Shown piece after piece: positions 63,117 to 64,000 of a DNA stretch of 64,000 nt. A program made the translations under genes and the position numbers. Location: assembly GCA_002394635.1 (NCBI GenBank), contig DGUK01000026.1, positions 18,765-82,764 of the forward strand. The letters are read 5' to 3'. Source of the DNA: Faecalitalea sp. UBA4312. Its GTDB lineage: Bacteria; Bacillota_I; Bacilli_A; Erysipelotrichales; Erysipelotrichaceae. How positions within the stretch are numbered: position 1 is the stretch's first letter; each line of letters begins with the position of its first letter. The notes under the pieces are model-generated. The model ran no database searches and was not told the origin of the DNA. It worked only from the letters and a program-made list of their open reading frames with translations.

Positions 63117-64000
63117 ATGAGCCAGAAAAATGATGTTGTATTTCCACAGCCCCCTGCCTTTTCTATAAAAAATGAGAGATTGGAAAACTTCCATCGCTTT
63201 GGAACTGCCAGTCTGCTCTTTGCAGGCTTGTATATTCTTTGCCTATATCAGAACCCTCACGGGATCCTTTATCCGATATTTATGGGTGGTACATTATACT
63301 TGATGAAACGCATGGCCCGAATAGAAAAATATACTAAAATGGATTGGTTTTATACGCTATCCTTGATGGTTCTTTCTATCTTTAAGTGTATGTTCCTGTC
63401 GGGTCCTATGCAGTTGGCAGATACGTTGGCCATAGGAAGTCTTTGGATCGGTTACATTCTTCATATATATACAGATATGGTAAAGTGGTCGATCGGACAG
63501 AAGATTGCAGCATTGATCAAAATGACCGGGCAATTGATCGTTCGGTGTATGCAGCCTTTGTTTTCTCTTTGCAGTGTATTCCATACACTCAACTTTAATA
63601 AAAAAGAGATTATTTTTCCGATTGTTATCGGTCTGATGACCGCCTTCCCTTTGGTGGCAATCATCCTGGTGCTGTTGACATCGGCCGATGCCGTATTTGA
63701 TTCCATGGTTCAGTCCATGGTTCGTCTGTTATTCATACCGGAGGATATCGGGAATATCCTGCAAATTCTGTTGACCTTTATTGCTATGTATATTCTGTTC
63801 TTTGACATACACATGGTTGTTCAAAACGTTCCAAAAAAGCAGCAGGAAAAACGTGCCCTCTACAGCTCCATTACTGCTATTACCACATCCAGTGTCCTGG
63901 CAGTAGTCTACATTGCGTTCAGCTGCATTCAGTTCTTGTATCTATTTATCGGAAATATGAAATTGCCAGATGGTTATACATATGCACAGTATGTGCATGA
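63117..64000 (+). CDS. DUF4153/DUF4173-like polytopic membrane protein (3' end outside window)
   Basis: The first 294 residues are visible, the frame still open at the window end. Seven or more membrane helices (for example FGTASLLFAGLYILCLY, IIFPIVIGLMTAFPLVAIILVLL, ILQILLTFIAMYILFFDIHMVV, SVLAVVYIAFSCIQFLYLFIG). The last visible part, GNMKLPDGYTYAQYVHE, matches the 'LPxGYTYAQYAxEGF' region that I associate with DUF4153/DUF4173 proteins. Function is unknown, often next to HTH/DUF2975 genes. AAAAGGAG is 8 nt before the ATG. Confidence 0.7.
   Translation, partial: MSQKNDVVFPQPPAFSIKNERLENFHRFGTASLLFAGLYILCLYQNPHGILYPIFMGGTLYLMKRMARIEKYTKMDWFYTLSLMVLSIFKCMFLSGPMQLADTLAIGSLWIGYILHIYTDMVKWSIGQKIAALIKMTGQLIVRCMQPLFSLCSVFHTLNFNKKEIIFPIVIGLMTAFPLVAIILVLLTSADAVFDSMVQSMVRLLFIPEDIGNILQILLTFIAMYILFFDIHMVVQNVPKKQQEKRALYSSITAITTSSVLAVVYIAFSCIQFLYLFIGNMKLPDGYTYAQYVH

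Overview
This window looks like chromosomal DNA of a low-GC, fermentative Firmicute, most likely a gut bacterium of the Erysipelotrichia. That placement is an inference from protein style and gene order, not from a marker search. Support comes from the Firmicute order yybS-gdpP-rplI-dnaB-walJ, purine-rich Shine-Dalgarno sites, teichoic-acid precursor genes (gpsA, tagD), a lysine riboswitch and an F-type ATP synthase whose c subunit carries the Na+-binding residue set. No phage, conjugative element, CRISPR array or rRNA operon is visible. The only mobile DNA recognised is a decayed IS200/IS605-type transposase near 38.8-39.2 kb.

Layout. 0-4.6 kb: 3' end of a probable class A penicillin-binding protein, nitroreductase, HAD phosphatase with the Na+/Ser-Thr symporter sstT, tRNA-Asn and a small hypothetical gene. 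Two related intergenic elements here look like small RNAs. 4.6-11.7 kb (minus strand): tagD and gpsA, a DUF975-RR-HK two-component operon, and trkA-trkH for K+ uptake. 11.8-13.7 kb: rubredoxin, tRNA-Glu and a PucR-type regulator. 13.8-26.4 kb (minus strand): one almost gapless run, yybS-gdpP-rplI-dnaB-walJ-upp-atpI-atpBEFHAGDC. 26.5-27.5 kb: rpsF-ssb-rpsR. 27.8-33.2 kb: methyltransferase, cell-wall amidase, a peroxide-defence operon (gpx-trxB-trxA-ohrR), a zinc-ribbon protein and an XRE regulator.

33.2-37.4 kb: lysA-dapA-dapB-ddh behind a lysine riboswitch with its own promoter and intrinsic terminator, giving the dehydrogenase route to meso-DAP and lysine. 37.4-45.3 kb: an MFS exporter, the IS200 remnant, RNA 2'-phosphotransferase kptA, a large surface GH32 fructanase, a secreted protein, and a thioredoxin-like gene preceded by a 15-codon Cys-Cys peptide ORF. 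45.3-53.5 kb: yigZ, a small membrane protein, GNAT and ComB-like genes (plus strand); then SPFH/zinc-ribbon, PH-domain, Na+-dependent NSS transporter and clostripain-family genes (minus strand). 53.5-64 kb: a fusion of a TetM/EF-G-like GTPase to a YacP/Rae1 NYN ribonuclease, CapA, a C39-like peptidase, a ROK protein, a CrtI-like flavoenzyme with an iron-sulfur flavoreductase, a lipoprotein, and a DUF2975/HTH/DUF4153-like cluster cut by the window end.

Themes. Sodium appears as a coupling ion three times (c-ring signature, SstT, NSS transporter). Thiol and peroxide chemistry recurs in the ohrR operon, the CPPC protein, rubredoxin and the Cys-Cys peptide. Several genes lack a Shine-Dalgarno site and have a -10 box 6-8 nt before the start codon, which suggests leaderless mRNAs. 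The most unusual single gene is the GTPase-Rae1 fusion at 53.6-56.1 kb.
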